The notes beneath the pieces are model-generated. The model was not told the DNA's origin, ran no database searches, and saw nothing but the letters and a program-made list of their open reading frames with translations. A stretch of 62,477 nucleotides of DNA from Planctomycetota bacterium (GTDB lineage Bacteria > Planctomycetota > Planctomycetia > Gemmatales > Gemmataceae), in the NCBI GenBank assembly GCA_021807595.1, contig JAKBCS010000008.1:1-62477 (forward strand), written 5' to 3'. A program made the translations under genes and the position numbers. Shown one piece after another: positions 53,412 through 62,477 of the stretch; within the stretch, counting starts at the first letter, position 1, and each line of letters opens with the position of its first letter.

Positions 53412-56400
53412 ATGAACGAAGCCAATAACGTATCGACGTATGAAGAGATAGTCTGGCGTCGGATGAGCGAACCGCTCTCTGTGGGCGGCCACGAATTTCC
53501 CGGCATGTTGTGGCTGGTGATCCTCGGTCTAATTCTGCTCGCCGGATTCGTCTACATCGTCTGGATGTACGTCAAAGACAGCCGAGGCGTCGGGCCGTGG
53601 TGGGCGATCTTTCTCGGCACGCTGCGCTCCTGCGTCTACATTCTGCTGGCCCTGGTCTTTATGCTTCCTGCCAAACAGACCTGGGAAGAGACGCGCGTCA
53701 TGGGCAAGGTTCTCGTTCTCTTCGATGCCTCTCCCAGCATGACGAAAGTGATCGACGACATCCCCACCGGCAAGGGCGGCGATAAGCTGCAAACGAGGCA
53801 GGACAAGGTTCTCGACTTTCTGAGCAAAGACAACAATAAGTTCTTCGCTGACATCGAGGCGAAGAATCCTCTGACGGCGTTCCGTTTTGCCAGCCGGCTC
53901 GATGAGAATTACATGCTCTTCAAGGACGGCCGCAACTGGACCCGCGAAGAGTCGGAAGAGTTCGCCCGGAAAGCCGACCGAAATACCGAGCCTCCGGAAG
54001 CCAAACCACTGGCGCGCGAATATCTGCAAGCCTGGCTCAATCCCGGCACCAAGGTGGAAACGCCGCCCGAATGGAACGACGACCAACGCGCTCGGCTTCT
54101 CAAACTCGACGAGTTGACGCAGAAACTTGCCAACGCCGGCTTCTTCAGCGGTACGAATCTCGGCAGCGCGACGCTGTCGCTGGTCAACCGCGAATTGAAC
54201 GGACGGGTGCAGGGCATCGTCATTGTCACCGATGGGCGCAGCACCGATGGCTCGTCGAAGATGTTCAACGACATCGAGGCGCGGGCCAAGTCGGCGCACA
54301 TTCCGATTTTCGTCGTCGGAGTCGGCCAAGAGAGGCCGCAAACGAAGATCGACATCGCCGACCTACGCATTCCAGAGCAGGTTCAACCCGAAGACAAGTT
54401 CAAAGCCGTGGTCGAACTACAGGGCGAGGGATTGCCGGAAAAAGAAGTCAAGGTGGTTCTCGACATCACCCATACCGTGAAGGACAAGAGCGGCAAAGAA
54501 GTCGATCTCGATCTCACGCTGACCGAGCAGGTCAATAAGAACAGCCCCGATGAAAAAAGGGCTAAGCTGTCCTTGGGAACGAAGAAGATCACACTCGAAG
54601 CGCCCGCGACGGCGAGGTTCGACCGCTCGTCGCCTCCGCGCGTCTCGGTCGAATTCCCCATCGACGCGCAAGCCCTGGCCAAGGCGGCCCACGCCGACTT
54701 GGAGTCGGGAGAAGCGGCCGGGAAGAAGTGGGAGTTGACCGAGACCGGCGAGGGGGAGTTGCGCATTCGGGTCCGCGTGCCGCGCGATGCGCAAGAAGCG
54801 TTTCCCGCGCCGTTTCACGTCAGTGAACCGGCGATCCTCCGCGTCGTCAAACGTCCGCTCCGAGTGTTGCTGTTCACCAGTTCGGCCACGCGCGATTATC
54901 AGTTCTTGCGCTCCATCCTCATCCGCGAGATGGACAAGAAACGCGCCGAGGTTTCCATCTACATGCAGTTGCCGCCCGGCGTCAACGAAAGGCGAGGCGG
55001 CGTGGTGCAGGACGTTCCCTCGGATCGGCTGCTCGGCCAGTTCCCAACGCGCCTTGAGGCCGGCAACAAGGAGGACGCCCTTTACGCGCTCGATCAATAC
55101 GACGTGATCGTGGCCTTCGATCCCGACTGGACGCAGCTGAGCGACGCTCAATTGAAAATGGTCGGGCGCTGGGTAGAGAATGGCGGCGGACTCATCGCCC
55201 TGGGTGGGCCGATCAACACCCTGGAATTGGCTCGACCTAAATCGCAAAAAGATAAATTGAAGCCGATCCTCGATCTCTACCCCGTGGTACTCAGCGACAT
55301 CCGCATCGCCGACTACGATCGCGATACCAAGGAACCGTGGGCGCTCGATTTCACCGGCGCGTCTCCAGACATGGAGTTCCTCAAACTCGACGAGAGCGAG
55401 GACATCAAGTTCCTCAGCGATTGGGACGACTTTTTTTATGGCAAGGACGGCAAGGACGGCAAGAAAGGTGCCACGGCCACGCGCGGCTTCTACGCCTATT
55501 ATCCAATCGAAAAACCCAAGACGACTTCGGTGGTTGTCGCGCGCTTCACCGATCCCAAGGGCAAACTCAAGGATCAAACGCTCCAACCGTACATCGTGAC
55601 GACCTCGCCGAGCAGCAATCGCCGCGTCGTCTGGATCGGCTCCGGTGAGATCTGGCGGCTGCGCAGCTATAGCGTGCCCTATCACGAACGCTTCTGGACC
55701 AAACTGCTCCGCTACACCGGCTCGAACAACATGAGCCGGGTCAACAAACGCATTCGCCTTTACATGGGCACGACGCACACGGCCAACAAACCCATCGAAT
55801 TCGAGGGTAAGTTTGAGGGCAAGGAAGGGGAACCGTTGGCTCCGGGACCAAAGGTTCCGACGGTCAAAGTGTCGCCCCCCGCGGGGCAGGCGGATTCGGT
55901 CGCTCCCAAACCGTTCGAGATGAAGGCCAAGCCCAACGGCGACGGCTGGTTCAGCGGTCGTTTCCAAGTCAGTGCCGCCGGCGATTTCACCCTGACTGTG
56001 ATCAACCCCGAAACCAACGACCAATTGACGCAGCGCTTCAACGTCAAGGAAGCGAACCCGGAAATGGACAATACGCGCCCCGATTTCCAGACCATGTATC
56101 AGTTGGCCAGTGAAGCCGAGGACGTGCTGGGACGCATGGGCGATGCCGAACGTCTCGAATTGAAACGCCGGCTCCAACGACCCAAACTGGAGAACGATCC
56201 GCAAAACGAGAATAAAGACGACAAACTGAGGCTGTATTTCGATCTCAAGAACGCCTATCTGATCCCCACCTGTTTGCGCCCGGACGTGCAGACGCTGCGC
56301 AATCGCGGCCCGATTCAGGATATGTGGGACGATGGCTTCGTGGTGTGGAACCGCGAAGAACCGTATCCACCGATTAAGATGTCGTATCTTCTCGCGGCTG

Positions 56401-56456
56401 TCGTCGGTCTGCTCTCGATCGAATGGTTGACGCGCAAACTGCTGCGCTTGGCATAA
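53412..56456 (+). CDS. Large VWA-domain membrane protein (1014 residues)
   Basis: Two N-terminal membrane helices (MLWLVILGLILLAGFVYIV and ILLALVFMLPA) precede a VWA domain with a good MIDAS (LFDASPSM) and, later, GIVIVTDGRSTDGSS. The rest is a long periplasmic region of unknown fold including a Rossmann-like VIVAFDPDWTQLSDAQLKM, and a C-terminal membrane helix (YLLAAVVGLLSIEWL). It follows the BatA-like gene and probably sits with it in the envelope. Function beyond metal-dependent protein contact is not known. Confidence 0.78.
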   Translation: MNEANNVSTYEEIVWRRMSEPLSVGGHEFPGMLWLVILGLILLAGFVYIVWMYVKDSRGVGPWWAIFLGTLRSCVYILLALVFMLPAKQTWEETRVMGKVLVLFDASPSMTKVIDDIPTGKGGDKLQTRQDKVLDFLSKDNNKFFADIEAKNPLTAFRFASRLDENYMLFKDGRNWTREESEEFARKADRNTEPPEAKPLAREYLQAWLNPGTKVETPPEWNDDQRARLLKLDELTQKLANAGFFSGTNLGSATLSLVNRELNGRVQGIVIVTDGRSTDGSSKMFNDIEARAKSAHIPIFVVGVGQERPQTKIDIADLRIPEQVQPEDKFKAVVELQGEGLPEKEVKVVLDITHTVKDKSGKEVDLDLTLTEQVNKNSPDEKRAKLSLGTKKITLEAPATARFDRSSPPRVSVEFPIDAQALAKAAHADLESGEAAGKKWELTETGEGELRIRVRVPRDAQEAFPAPFHVSEPAILRVVKRPLRVLLFTSSATRDYQFLRSILIREMDKKRAEVSIYMQLPPGVNERRGGVVQDVPSDRLLGQFPTRLEAGNKEDALYALDQYDVIVAFDPDWTQLSDAQLKMVGRWVENGGGLIALGGPINTLELARPKSQKDKLKPILDLYPVVLSDIRIADYDRDTKEPWALDFTGASPDMEFLKLDESEDIKFLSDWDDFFYGKDGKDGKKGATATRGFYAYYPIEKPKTTSVVVARFTDPKGKLKDQTLQPYIVTTSPSSNRRVVWIGSGEIWRLRSYSVPYHERFWTKLLRYTGSNNMSRVNKRIRLYMGTTHTANKPIEFEGKFEGKEGEPLAPGPKVPTVKVSPPAGQADSVAPKPFEMKAKPNGDGWFSGRFQVSAAGDFTLTVINPETNDQLTQRFNVKEANPEMDNTRPDFQTMYQLASEAEDVLGRMGDAERLELKRRLQRPKLENDPQNENKDDKLRLYFDLKNAYLIPTCLRPDVQTLRNRGPIQDMWDDGFVVWNREEPYPPIKMSYLLAAVVGLLSIEWLTRKLLRLA

Positions 56457-56466
56457 AGCTATTTGG

Positions 56467-56536
56467 GCGAACGGCGGCGCTGAGGCTTCGATTCGTGGAA
56501 TCGAAGCAATCGGAGTCTACCGTTCGCGCTTTTTCA
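56467..56536 (+). terminator. Nested hairpin with T-run between VWA and DUF4175-like genes
   Basis: Inner stem GCTTCGATTC (56485-56494) with its complement (56498-56507), outer arms GCGAACGG (56467-56474) and CCGTTCGC (56520-56527), then TTTTT. It may partly end transcription between two genes of the array. Confidence 0.6.
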
Positions 56537-56551
56537 TACGGGATGTTGTAA

Positions 56552-59500
56552 ATGGCCACCGTCACCACGCCGAAAACTTCGCTGAATCTGAACGAAGCAA
56601 ACCTGCGCGTTCGCAGTCCTTTGCAACGTCTGCGCCACTACATCCGCTCTTACGTTGGTCTCGAAGGGGCGGCCATCGTTTGCCTCTACTTGGCCCTCTG
56701 GTTCTGGATCGGGATCGTTCTGGACTACGGAGTCTTCCGTCTATTCCACTTCGATTGGGTGCAAGTCCTGTCGTGGGGCGTGCGTTGCGGCGTTCTCGTG
56801 ACGATTCTTGCCGGTTTAGCGACGGCGGTTGTTGTCAAAGTGTTGACCCGCCTGTTCCGAGAGTTCCGCGATTCGGCTTTGGCCCTGGTTTTAGAACGGC
56901 GCTTCCCGGCCATACTCGGCGACCGGCTCATCACCGCCGTCGAGTTGGCCGACCCGCGCAAAGCCGAACAGTGCGGTGCCTCGCCGGTCATGGTGCGGGA
57001 GACCATCCACGAAGCGGCGCAGCGCGTCGATGAATTGAAGATCAAGGAAGTTTTCGATTGGGAACGCCTCATTCGGCGCGGCTTATTCGTCGGGCTGCTG
57101 GCGCTTGGCGGCTACCTGCTGGCCGGCGGATTGTTCGTCGCCGTCAACGCCGCGCAACACCACGGAGTCAGCGTCGCTGGCTTCACGCAGTTTAACGAAG
57201 TGGCGGGCATATGGTTCGAACGCAACATCCTTTTACAAAACGTCATTTGGCCGCGCCAGTCGCATCTGGAGTATCTGGATGCCCCCGCTGGCGGCGAATA
57301 CCGTATCGGCAAGGGCGATCGCGGCCCAGCCGTTCGCGTTCGCGCTCTGAAATATGTCATCTCCGGCGCGCCGACGAAGAAAGCCGTCGAGGCCTATCGA
57401 GCCTGGCTCGTAGCGAGCGGCATCGAAGGCGACGAACAGAATCGGCTCGTCGATCTGTTCCATCGCAAACCCTCCGAAGGCTGGCGCGCGCTTTCTTGGT
57501 TCGATCTGACGCCCGAACTAGTCGGCGCGGAAGTGCCCGCCATCGAATTGCCCAAAGACTGGAAAATCCGCGAGATGAGTGCCGGACTCACGCTCGATGA
57601 GATCGAATTGAATCTCGACAAGAGCGAAACCCACAAGACGCTGGCCTCCGCAGCAAAGGATGGAATGCGCGACGTTTTGGATCGGCTCGAAGAGCGCGCC
57701 GTCGATCCCGCTCTGAGCCGATACCTTCGCAAATTGGCCATCCCGGAAGAAGTGTTGTTGATGTACAAGGGCGATACCACCAACAGCCAAACGACCATGC
57801 AGCGCTTGGCCGACAACGAATATACCGGCCAATTCGGCGAACTGCGCGAGACTGTCTCCTTCTATGTGCGGGGACTCGATTACTACACCCAGACGCGGCG
57901 CGTCGTCGTCGTCGATCCTCCCGGGTTGGAAAAATTGATTCGCGAGGAAGAAAGGCCAGCCTATCTCTATTATCGCTTGACCGGCGATGCCGATCTCTCC
58001 GAGTTAAGCGGTAAGAAACAGCGTTTCGAGCCGTCGCAAGTCTCGTTGCAAGGCGGCGAAGTGTCGCGCATTGATGTTCCCGTTGGGACCAATCTCATTC
58101 TTACGGGCACAGCCAGCAAAGATCTCGCCTCGGTGGTTCTCGAGCCGCATCGCTTGCAGAAGGCCGGCATCCCCCTCATCGGCACGCCTCCCAAGATGCT
58201 CGACGCGCGGACCTTCACCACGACCTTCGAGAACATTCGCTTCGAGCAGAATTTCTTGTTCCGCTTCGTCGATACCGACGGCGTGACGGCGCAGCGGCAG
58301 GTGGTGATCGTGCCGTCGGAAGACGCCCCACCCAAGATTCGCGAGTTCTCTCCGGATAAAATCGTCCGCAAGGTGCAAGGCGGTTACATCGCCACGATAA
58401 ATGCCCGCCTCCCCTTTCAAGCCGAAGTGGATGACGACCGCGGCCTAAACGATGTGCATTACGCCTATACCATCAACCAGGTGGACAGTGGGAAACTCAA
58501 TCGCCGGGGAACCTGGCCGTTGCTTGGCGCGTCCAGCTTCACCCCCACCGGTCAGGGATTCTTGCCGGGTCTCGCCGATCTTGCCGTCTTGCTCCATCTG
58601 ACCGCGGAAAGCGAACGCCGGACTCCCGAATCGTCCGTCGAAATCTATCCGCTGCCGAGCTTCAAAAAGGCACTCGACCGACGCCCCGAAGACGCCGTGC
58701 AACATCCCAGGACCGTGCTGGAGGAATTGACCAAGCCCAAGAAGTTGCCGTACCTCCAACTTCTGAAGCACTTCTCGCTCAAAGCCGACGATTGGACTCA
58801 GCCGGAACTCGACCCGCTCGATTCCGATTTGCCCTTGTGGAAGACGAACCCCAACCTGAAGATCAGCGATCCCTCGCGCCCGCAGCCTCGCTATCAAATG
58901 CAGCTTTGGCTCGAAGCGGTCGACAACGACCTCGACAGCGAAAAGGACAAGAGCGGCAAGCCGAAGCAGCATCTAAAAGTCAGCGACGAGAAGTTTACCA
59001 TCTTCTTGGTGTCCGAAAACGAGCTGCTGACCGAGATTGCCAAAGAGGAAGAGCAGCTGTACGGCAAGATGGAAGAGCGCTTCCAGACGTTGCTGGACAT
59101 GCAGAATAAATTGGCGCAAGTGAATCTCGATCTGTCCAGTTCCGCGCTCAAGGTGGAAGAGATGGGCGCGATGAGCGCGCGCATGGATCAGATCTTGGAA
59201 GTGCTAGATAAGGCCCAAGCCACGACGCGCGAAGTGCATCTCGATTACCGCCGCATTCTCCTCGAGATGAAGGCGAATCAGGTCAGCCTGCGCTTCTTGG
59301 AGCGCGTTGAAAAAACCATCGTCGAACCGTTGAAGGCCGTCGATCGCAACTTCGACGACACCCGCGATGCCGTAGTGAATTTTCGCAAGGCGCTCGACAA
59401 TAAGGAATTGGCCGCCCCCCAGCGCGTACAGGAGTCCAGAATCGCTGGCAAAACTGCCAAGGAACAGATGCTGGCACTGATCCAGGCGCTCGAGAAAATC

Positions 59501-59662
59501 CGCGAGTCGATGCAGAAAATGAGCAGCATCAACGAAGTGATCGAGTTGCTCGTGAAAATTGAGCGAACGGAGTCGGAACAGTTCGAGCGGCTGAACAACG
59601 AATACAAGAAAATGGTCGATGACATTTTCAAGGGAGGCAACGACGACGGCGGCAAGAAATAG
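56552..59662 (+). CDS. Large membrane / coiled-coil protein (1036 residues, DUF4175-like)
   Basis: The N-terminus has three membrane helices in the first 200 residues (LEGAAIVCLYLALWFWIGI, LVTILAGLATAVVVKVL, LFVGLLALGGYLLAGGLF). A cytosolic-looking piece between them reads RFPAILGDRLITAVELAD. A long beta-rich periplasmic part follows, and the last 200 residues are highly charged coiled coil (KMEERFQTLLDMQNKLAQ...). I recall DUF4175-like proteins of this layout in VWA loci, but the name is tentative. It lies between a VWA gene and a Gly/Lys-rich secreted-protein gene. Confidence 0.65.
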   Translation: MATVTTPKTSLNLNEANLRVRSPLQRLRHYIRSYVGLEGAAIVCLYLALWFWIGIVLDYGVFRLFHFDWVQVLSWGVRCGVLVTILAGLATAVVVKVLTRLFREFRDSALALVLERRFPAILGDRLITAVELADPRKAEQCGASPVMVRETIHEAAQRVDELKIKEVFDWERLIRRGLFVGLLALGGYLLAGGLFVAVNAAQHHGVSVAGFTQFNEVAGIWFERNILLQNVIWPRQSHLEYLDAPAGGEYRIGKGDRGPAVRVRALKYVISGAPTKKAVEAYRAWLVASGIEGDEQNRLVDLFHRKPSEGWRALSWFDLTPELVGAEVPAIELPKDWKIREMSAGLTLDEIELNLDKSETHKTLASAAKDGMRDVLDRLEERAVDPALSRYLRKLAIPEEVLLMYKGDTTNSQTTMQRLADNEYTGQFGELRETVSFYVRGLDYYTQTRRVVVVDPPGLEKLIREEERPAYLYYRLTGDADLSELSGKKQRFEPSQVSLQGGEVSRIDVPVGTNLILTGTASKDLASVVLEPHRLQKAGIPLIGTPPKMLDARTFTTTFENIRFEQNFLFRFVDTDGVTAQRQVVIVPSEDAPPKIREFSPDKIVRKVQGGYIATINARLPFQAEVDDDRGLNDVHYAYTINQVDSGKLNRRGTWPLLGASSFTPTGQGFLPGLADLAVLLHLTAESERRTPESSVEIYPLPSFKKALDRRPEDAVQHPRTVLEELTKPKKLPYLQLLKHFSLKADDWTQPELDPLDSDLPLWKTNPNLKISDPSRPQPRYQMQLWLEAVDNDLDSEKDKSGKPKQHLKVSDEKFTIFLVSENELLTEIAKEEEQLYGKMEERFQTLLDMQNKLAQVNLDLSSSALKVEEMGAMSARMDQILEVLDKAQATTREVHLDYRRILLEMKANQVSLRFLERVEKTIVEPLKAVDRNFDDTRDAVVNFRKALDNKELAAPQRVQESRIAGKTAKEQMLALIQALEKIRESMQKMSSINEVIELLVKIERTESEQFERLNNEYKKMVDDIFKGGNDDGGKK

Positions 59663-59665
59663 AAT

Positions 59666-59684
59666 CGGGCCAACCGGAGGCCCG
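59666..59684. repeat. Short hairpin after the coiled-coil gene
   Basis: CGGGCC and GGCCCG, 6-bp arms with a 7-base loop, just behind the stop at 59662. Weak. Confidence 0.4.
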
Positions 59685-59840
59685 CTCCGTCGCTAGTCTC
59701 GTGGGAGTTGTTGTTGGTTCGACCGCGATGAATCGTCATTACTGCGTCGGAACCATCCGTTCGAGGGTTTGAATCGTCTTAACAGCGGACGCAATCGTTG
59801 TTTCGGGGGTCACATCCCCCAAAGCCGGAGGATACCATAC

Positions 59841-62072
59841 ATGACTCGTCGTCTATTGGCCGTTCTGAGTGTCTTGGCTACGACATTCGTCTTGGCCGCC
59901 CACGCGGAAGACCGTTTCCCCGCCAAGGTCGATCCTCGCAAAGCGCGCGACGTGAGGCGTACCGACGATAAGACCGATCCGAAAATTCTTGTAGAGGACG
60001 CGGCAACAGAGCAAGAGCGTCTCAAACGGCAATTCGATGAGTTCAAGCAGAAACTCCTCGTACTGGCTCAGCGAATGGAAAACAGCACCAAGCCGGAAGA
60101 CCGCGAGAAGGCGAAGACTCTACGCGAGGCCATCAAAAAGGCCAGCGAAGAAGGAGTCGAGACGCGGTTCAGTTCGCTCATCGAACGGCTTCGCAGCAGC
60201 GACACGTTGAAGAACACCGAATCGATGAACGATATCCTCGAAGAGAACCGCCAGCTGCGCACCGTCCTCCGCGACATCATGGAGTTGCTCCTCAAGGACG
60301 ACCGCGACAAGCAATTGAAAGAAGAAAAAGAACGCGCCCAGCGGCTGCTCGACGAACTGAAGAACGTGATCCGCCAGCAGGAAGTGGTCATCGCCAAGAC
60401 TGTGGAAAACAAGACCAAGGGCGGCGACGTTGCCAAGAGTCAAGAGAAGGTTCGAGAACGCACGGACAACCTTGCGAATCCCAAATCGAATAAGGGCAAC
60501 GAAGCCAAGAACGGCGAGGGCAAAAGCAGCAAGTCCGGCAAGGAAGGTGTCGGCGAAGGAAAGAACGATACCAAGGAAGCGAAAGCCGACAATAAGCAGG
60601 CCAAAGACGGCGAAGGCAAAGAAGGAAAGGGCGGCGAAGCTAAAGAAGGAAAGGGCGGCGAAGGCAAAGACGACAAGGGAGGCGAGGGTAAGGAAAACAA
60701 GGGAGGCGAAGGCAAGGAAGGTAAAGGAGGCGAAGGCAAGGAAGGTAAAGGAGGCGAGGGCAAGGAAGGAAAGCCCGGAGAAGGCAAAGAGGGTAAGGGG
60801 GGCGAAGGCAAGGAAGGTAAAGGAGGCGAAGGGAAAGAGGGTAAGGGTGGCGAGGGCAAAGAAGGAAAGCCCGGAGAAGGCAAAGAAGGCAAACCGGGTT
60901 CCGGCAAGCCGAGCGATAAGCCTGGCGAGGGCAAGAATGGCAAACCGAGCAGCGGAAAACCCGGCGATGGCAAGCCAGGAGACGGCAAGCCAGGAGACGG
61001 CAAGTCGGGCGATAGCAAGGGTAAGGGGGAAGGTAAAGGCGACAGCAAGGGCAGTGCCGGCAAACCCGGTCAATCGGGCCAGGGAAAGCCGGGCGAAGGC
61101 AAGAGCGGTCAGTCCGGCCAGCCGGGACAGCAAGGCCAACAGGGCGAGGGCAAGAGTGGAGGCAAGGGCGGCCAACAGCAGCAGCAACCCAGCCCCGAAC
61201 AGGCCCAGATCAAAAAGCAGATTCAGGACATCGAGAAGTATCAGGAACGCGCCGAAGAGAAACTGCGAAAGGACAATCGCAAGGATGCCACCGAATACGA
61301 AGAAGTCGCTCTCGACAAGCTCAATGAAATGAAGAAGCAACTGGAAGATCTTCTGCGCCAGTTGCGCGAAGAGGAAATCGAACGCCTGCTGGCGCGTCTC
61401 GAAGCACGCTGCCGCCGTATGTTGGTGCTGCAAATCGGTGTTCGAGACGACAGCGTCGCGCTCGATAAGGTCATCAAGACGAATGTCGACGGCAAAGCCA
61501 AGCGAGAAGATCAAGTCGCGTCCAACCTGCTCTCCGACCGCGAGGAAGAGATCATCAAGGAAGCGCGCGCCGGTCTAAAACTGCTTGAGGAAGAAGGCTC
61601 CGCCGTGGCATTCGCCGAGGTGTTTACCCAAGTGAAAGGCGACATGGAACTCGTTGCGGAGCGGTTGCGCAAGACCGACACCGGCGTGGTCACCGTCACG
61701 GTCGAGAACCAGATCATCGAAACCTTACAAGAGATGATCGAGGCGCTCAAAAAGGCGCAGGCCGACAATAAGAACAAGAGCAAGCCGGGGCAACCGGGGC
61801 AATCCGGCCAACAGGGCGATCAGAAACTACTCGACCTGCTCGCCGAGTTGAAAATGATCCGCTCGATGCAGAAACGGGTCAACTCTCGAACGGAGTTGTA
61901 CGGCAAACAATACGCCGGCGAACAGGCTCCACTGCCGGAAAAGGGCGTTTCGCAAGAAGACCGCGACAAGTACGAGCAGATTCAAAAAGAGATGAAGGAT
62001 CTCTCGAAGCGCCAGAAGACGATCGGCAAAGTGACTCACGACATCGCCACCGGCAAAAGCGAACAGAAATAG
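59841..62072 (+). CDS. Exported coiled-coil protein with long Gly-Glu-Lys repeat (743 residues)
   Basis: Signal peptide [22 protein letters not shown], then charged helices (about 40-210), then roughly 230 residues of Gly/Glu/Lys low complexity with unit GGEGKEGK, turning to GKPG-type repeats ([14 protein letters not shown]) and Gly-Gln. A second helical, acidic-basic region follows ([15 protein letters not shown]..., coiled coil). GGAGG sits ten bases before the ATG at 59841. No enzymatic motif is seen. Neighbours suggest a structural envelope part, and the basic-acidic linker may bridge two coiled-coil ends. Confidence 0.7.
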   Translation: MTRRLLAVLSVLATTFVLAAHAEDRFPAKVDPRKARDVRRTDDKTDPKILVEDAATEQERLKRQFDEFKQKLLVLAQRMENSTKPEDREKAKTLREAIKKASEEGVETRFSSLIERLRSSDTLKNTESMNDILEENRQLRTVLRDIMELLLKDDRDKQLKEEKERAQRLLDELKNVIRQQEVVIAKTVENKTKGGDVAKSQEKVRERTDNLANPKSNKGNEAKNGEGKSSKSGKEGVGEGKNDTKEAKADNKQAKDGEGKEGKGGEAKEGKGGEGKDDKGGEGKENKGGEGKEGKGGEGKEGKGGEGKEGKPGEGKEGKGGEGKEGKGGEGKEGKGGEGKEGKPGEGKEGKPGSGKPSDKPGEGKNGKPSSGKPGDGKPGDGKPGDGKSGDSKGKGEGKGDSKGSAGKPGQSGQGKPGEGKSGQSGQPGQQGQQGEGKSGGKGGQQQQQPSPEQAQIKKQIQDIEKYQERAEEKLRKDNRKDATEYEEVALDKLNEMKKQLEDLLRQLREEEIERLLARLEARCRRMLVLQIGVRDDSVALDKVIKTNVDGKAKREDQVASNLLSDREEEIIKEARAGLKLLEEEGSAVAFAEVFTQVKGDMELVAERLRKTDTGVVTVTVENQIIETLQEMIEALKKAQADNKNKSKPGQPGQSGQQGDQKLLDLLAELKMIRSMQKRVNSRTELYGKQYAGEQAPLPEKGVSQEDRDKYEQIQKEMKDLSKRQKTIGKVTHDIATGKSEQK
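60484..61170 (+). repeat. Tandem 24-base coding repeat (Gly-Gly-Glu-Gly-Lys-Glu-Gly-Lys)
   Basis: The clearest array runs from about 60610 to 60900: 24-base units coding GGEGKEGK with many silent changes. After it come GKPG and GQ-rich repeats to about 61170. Codon variation between copies shows that the peptide, not only the DNA, is kept. Confidence 0.85.
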
Positions 62073-62075
62073 CGG

Positions 62076-62137
62076 CCTCGTCGGCCCTCGACGCAAGCAT
62101 GGGAGTTGACTCCTCGCTTGTGCCGAGGGCCGACGAG
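62076..62137. repeat. Long palindrome after the repeat-protein gene
   Basis: Outer arms 62077-62090 and 62124-62137 (TCGTCGGCCCTCG core), inner arms GCAAGC/GCTTGT and GGAGT/ACTCC. It starts four bases after the stop at 62072. Confidence 0.75.
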
Positions 62138-62223
62138 CAATCTCTTGCGTTCTCTCGTTCGATCTGCGAACATGAGCAATAATGTCGATTTTCCCTTTTC
62201 ACCACGGCCATAGGAGACCTTCC

Positions 62224-62477
62224 GTGAATTTCACACGCTGGTTCTCGGCTGCCGCTCTTTCGCTCCTCCTGTTGGGAGCGCCTCGGGCGCGAGCGGATGC
62301 CGAGACAAGACCGACGAAGGAGACCTCCTCCTTCAGCCTTCTCCGGGCACCTGCCCCGGAGACGGCTCGCGCGCAAGCGCTCGACTGGCTCAAGAGCGTC
62401 GGCAAGCGCGACGATGCCACCCTGAAATCGTTCGAGAAACTGTGGGCGAGCCAGCGTCCGCTTCTGGACAAGGTGTC
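62224..62477 (+). CDS. Exported protein, N-terminal part only (runs off window)
   Basis: About 84 residues. The start is GTG 62224, seven bases after AGGAG. Signal peptide MNFTRWFSAAALSLLLLGAPRARA, then a polar stretch and a helix (RAQALDWLKSVGKRDDATLKSF). No family is recognisable from this piece. It is next in the same plus-strand array. Confidence 0.7.
   Translation, partial: MNFTRWFSAAALSLLLLGAPRARADAETRPTKETSSFSLLRAPAPETARAQALDWLKSVGKRDDATLKSFEKLWASQRPLLDKV

Noticed and set aside
54417-56204. 595-residue minus-strand frame opposite the VWA gene
   Set aside because: Antisense frame produced by GC-biased codon positions; no recognisable domain.
60610-60900. CRISPR-like spaced repeat
   Set aside because: Units are contiguous 24-base coding repeats without spacers and without cas genes nearby.
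60120-61514. 464-residue open frame opposite the Gly-Glu-Lys gene
   Set aside because: It is a by-product of repeat composition (Leu/Phe/Ala-rich antisense of Lys/Glu codons); the plus strand has signal peptide, ribosome site and operon position.

Overview
The window looks like chromosomal DNA of a planctomycete, probably a flagellated Gemmata-like or Pirellula-like lineage. This is an inference from family content and style. The signs are very large exported or membrane proteins, a MoxR/DUF58/VWA locus, a secreted sulfatase, a TPR-rich proteome, a kinase with a C-terminal membrane anchor, a DUF1570-type secreted peptidase-like protein, and a short palindromic repeat that reads as VGWVERS when translated. 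There are no insertion sequences, integrases, CRISPR arrays or rRNA genes. Two tRNA genes (Gly-GCC and Leu-UAA) are present.

Layout. 1-6.7 kb, mostly minus strand: fabF (cut by the window edge) and acpP, two tRNAs, a Dabb-domain protein, a sugar-phosphate isomerase-like TIM barrel, a DedA protein with an odd repeated insert (plus strand), a secreted metallopeptidase-like protein and a small Cys-containing exported protein. 6.9-10.8 kb, plus strand: an arginine block argB-argD-argF followed by rph, behind a good sigma70-type promoter. 10.9-20.3 kb: a secreted SPOR-like protein, an esterase, a large membrane-anchored GTPase, serS, an isochorismatase-family hydrolase, a class V aminotransferase and a sulfatase. 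20.4-24.7 kb: hemB, a Ser/Thr kinase and hemL in tight order, giving two tetrapyrrole-pathway enzymes with a kinase between them.

24.8-37.6 kb is the most distinctive part: a probable flagellin-glycosylation island. A minus-strand series runs flagellin, fliD, fliS, a TPR-GT41 (O-GlcNAc-transferase-like) protein, a small TPR protein, a Gfo/Idh/MocA dehydrogenase and a DegT aminotransferase, with stop/start overlaps in the sugar part. It converges on a plus-strand series made of a TPR-GT2 glycosyltransferase, a hexapeptide-repeat acyltransferase, an acyl carrier protein and a KAS III enzyme. Together these could make a 3-amino sugar, acylate it from a dedicated ACP, and attach glycans to the filament protein.

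37.8-41.1 kb holds two very small membrane ORFs, a multi-pass membrane protein and an HtrA protease. 41.8-62.5 kb is one long plus-strand array of envelope genes: a 1722-residue PQQ-propeller/TPR protein, a Tat-type exported terpene-cyclase-fold protein, MoxR ATPase, DUF58, a BatA/VWA protein, a second VWA protein, a 1036-residue membrane/coiled-coil protein, an exported protein with a long Gly-Glu-Lys repeat, and the start of another exported protein. Palindromes or hairpins lie in most of the gaps between these genes.
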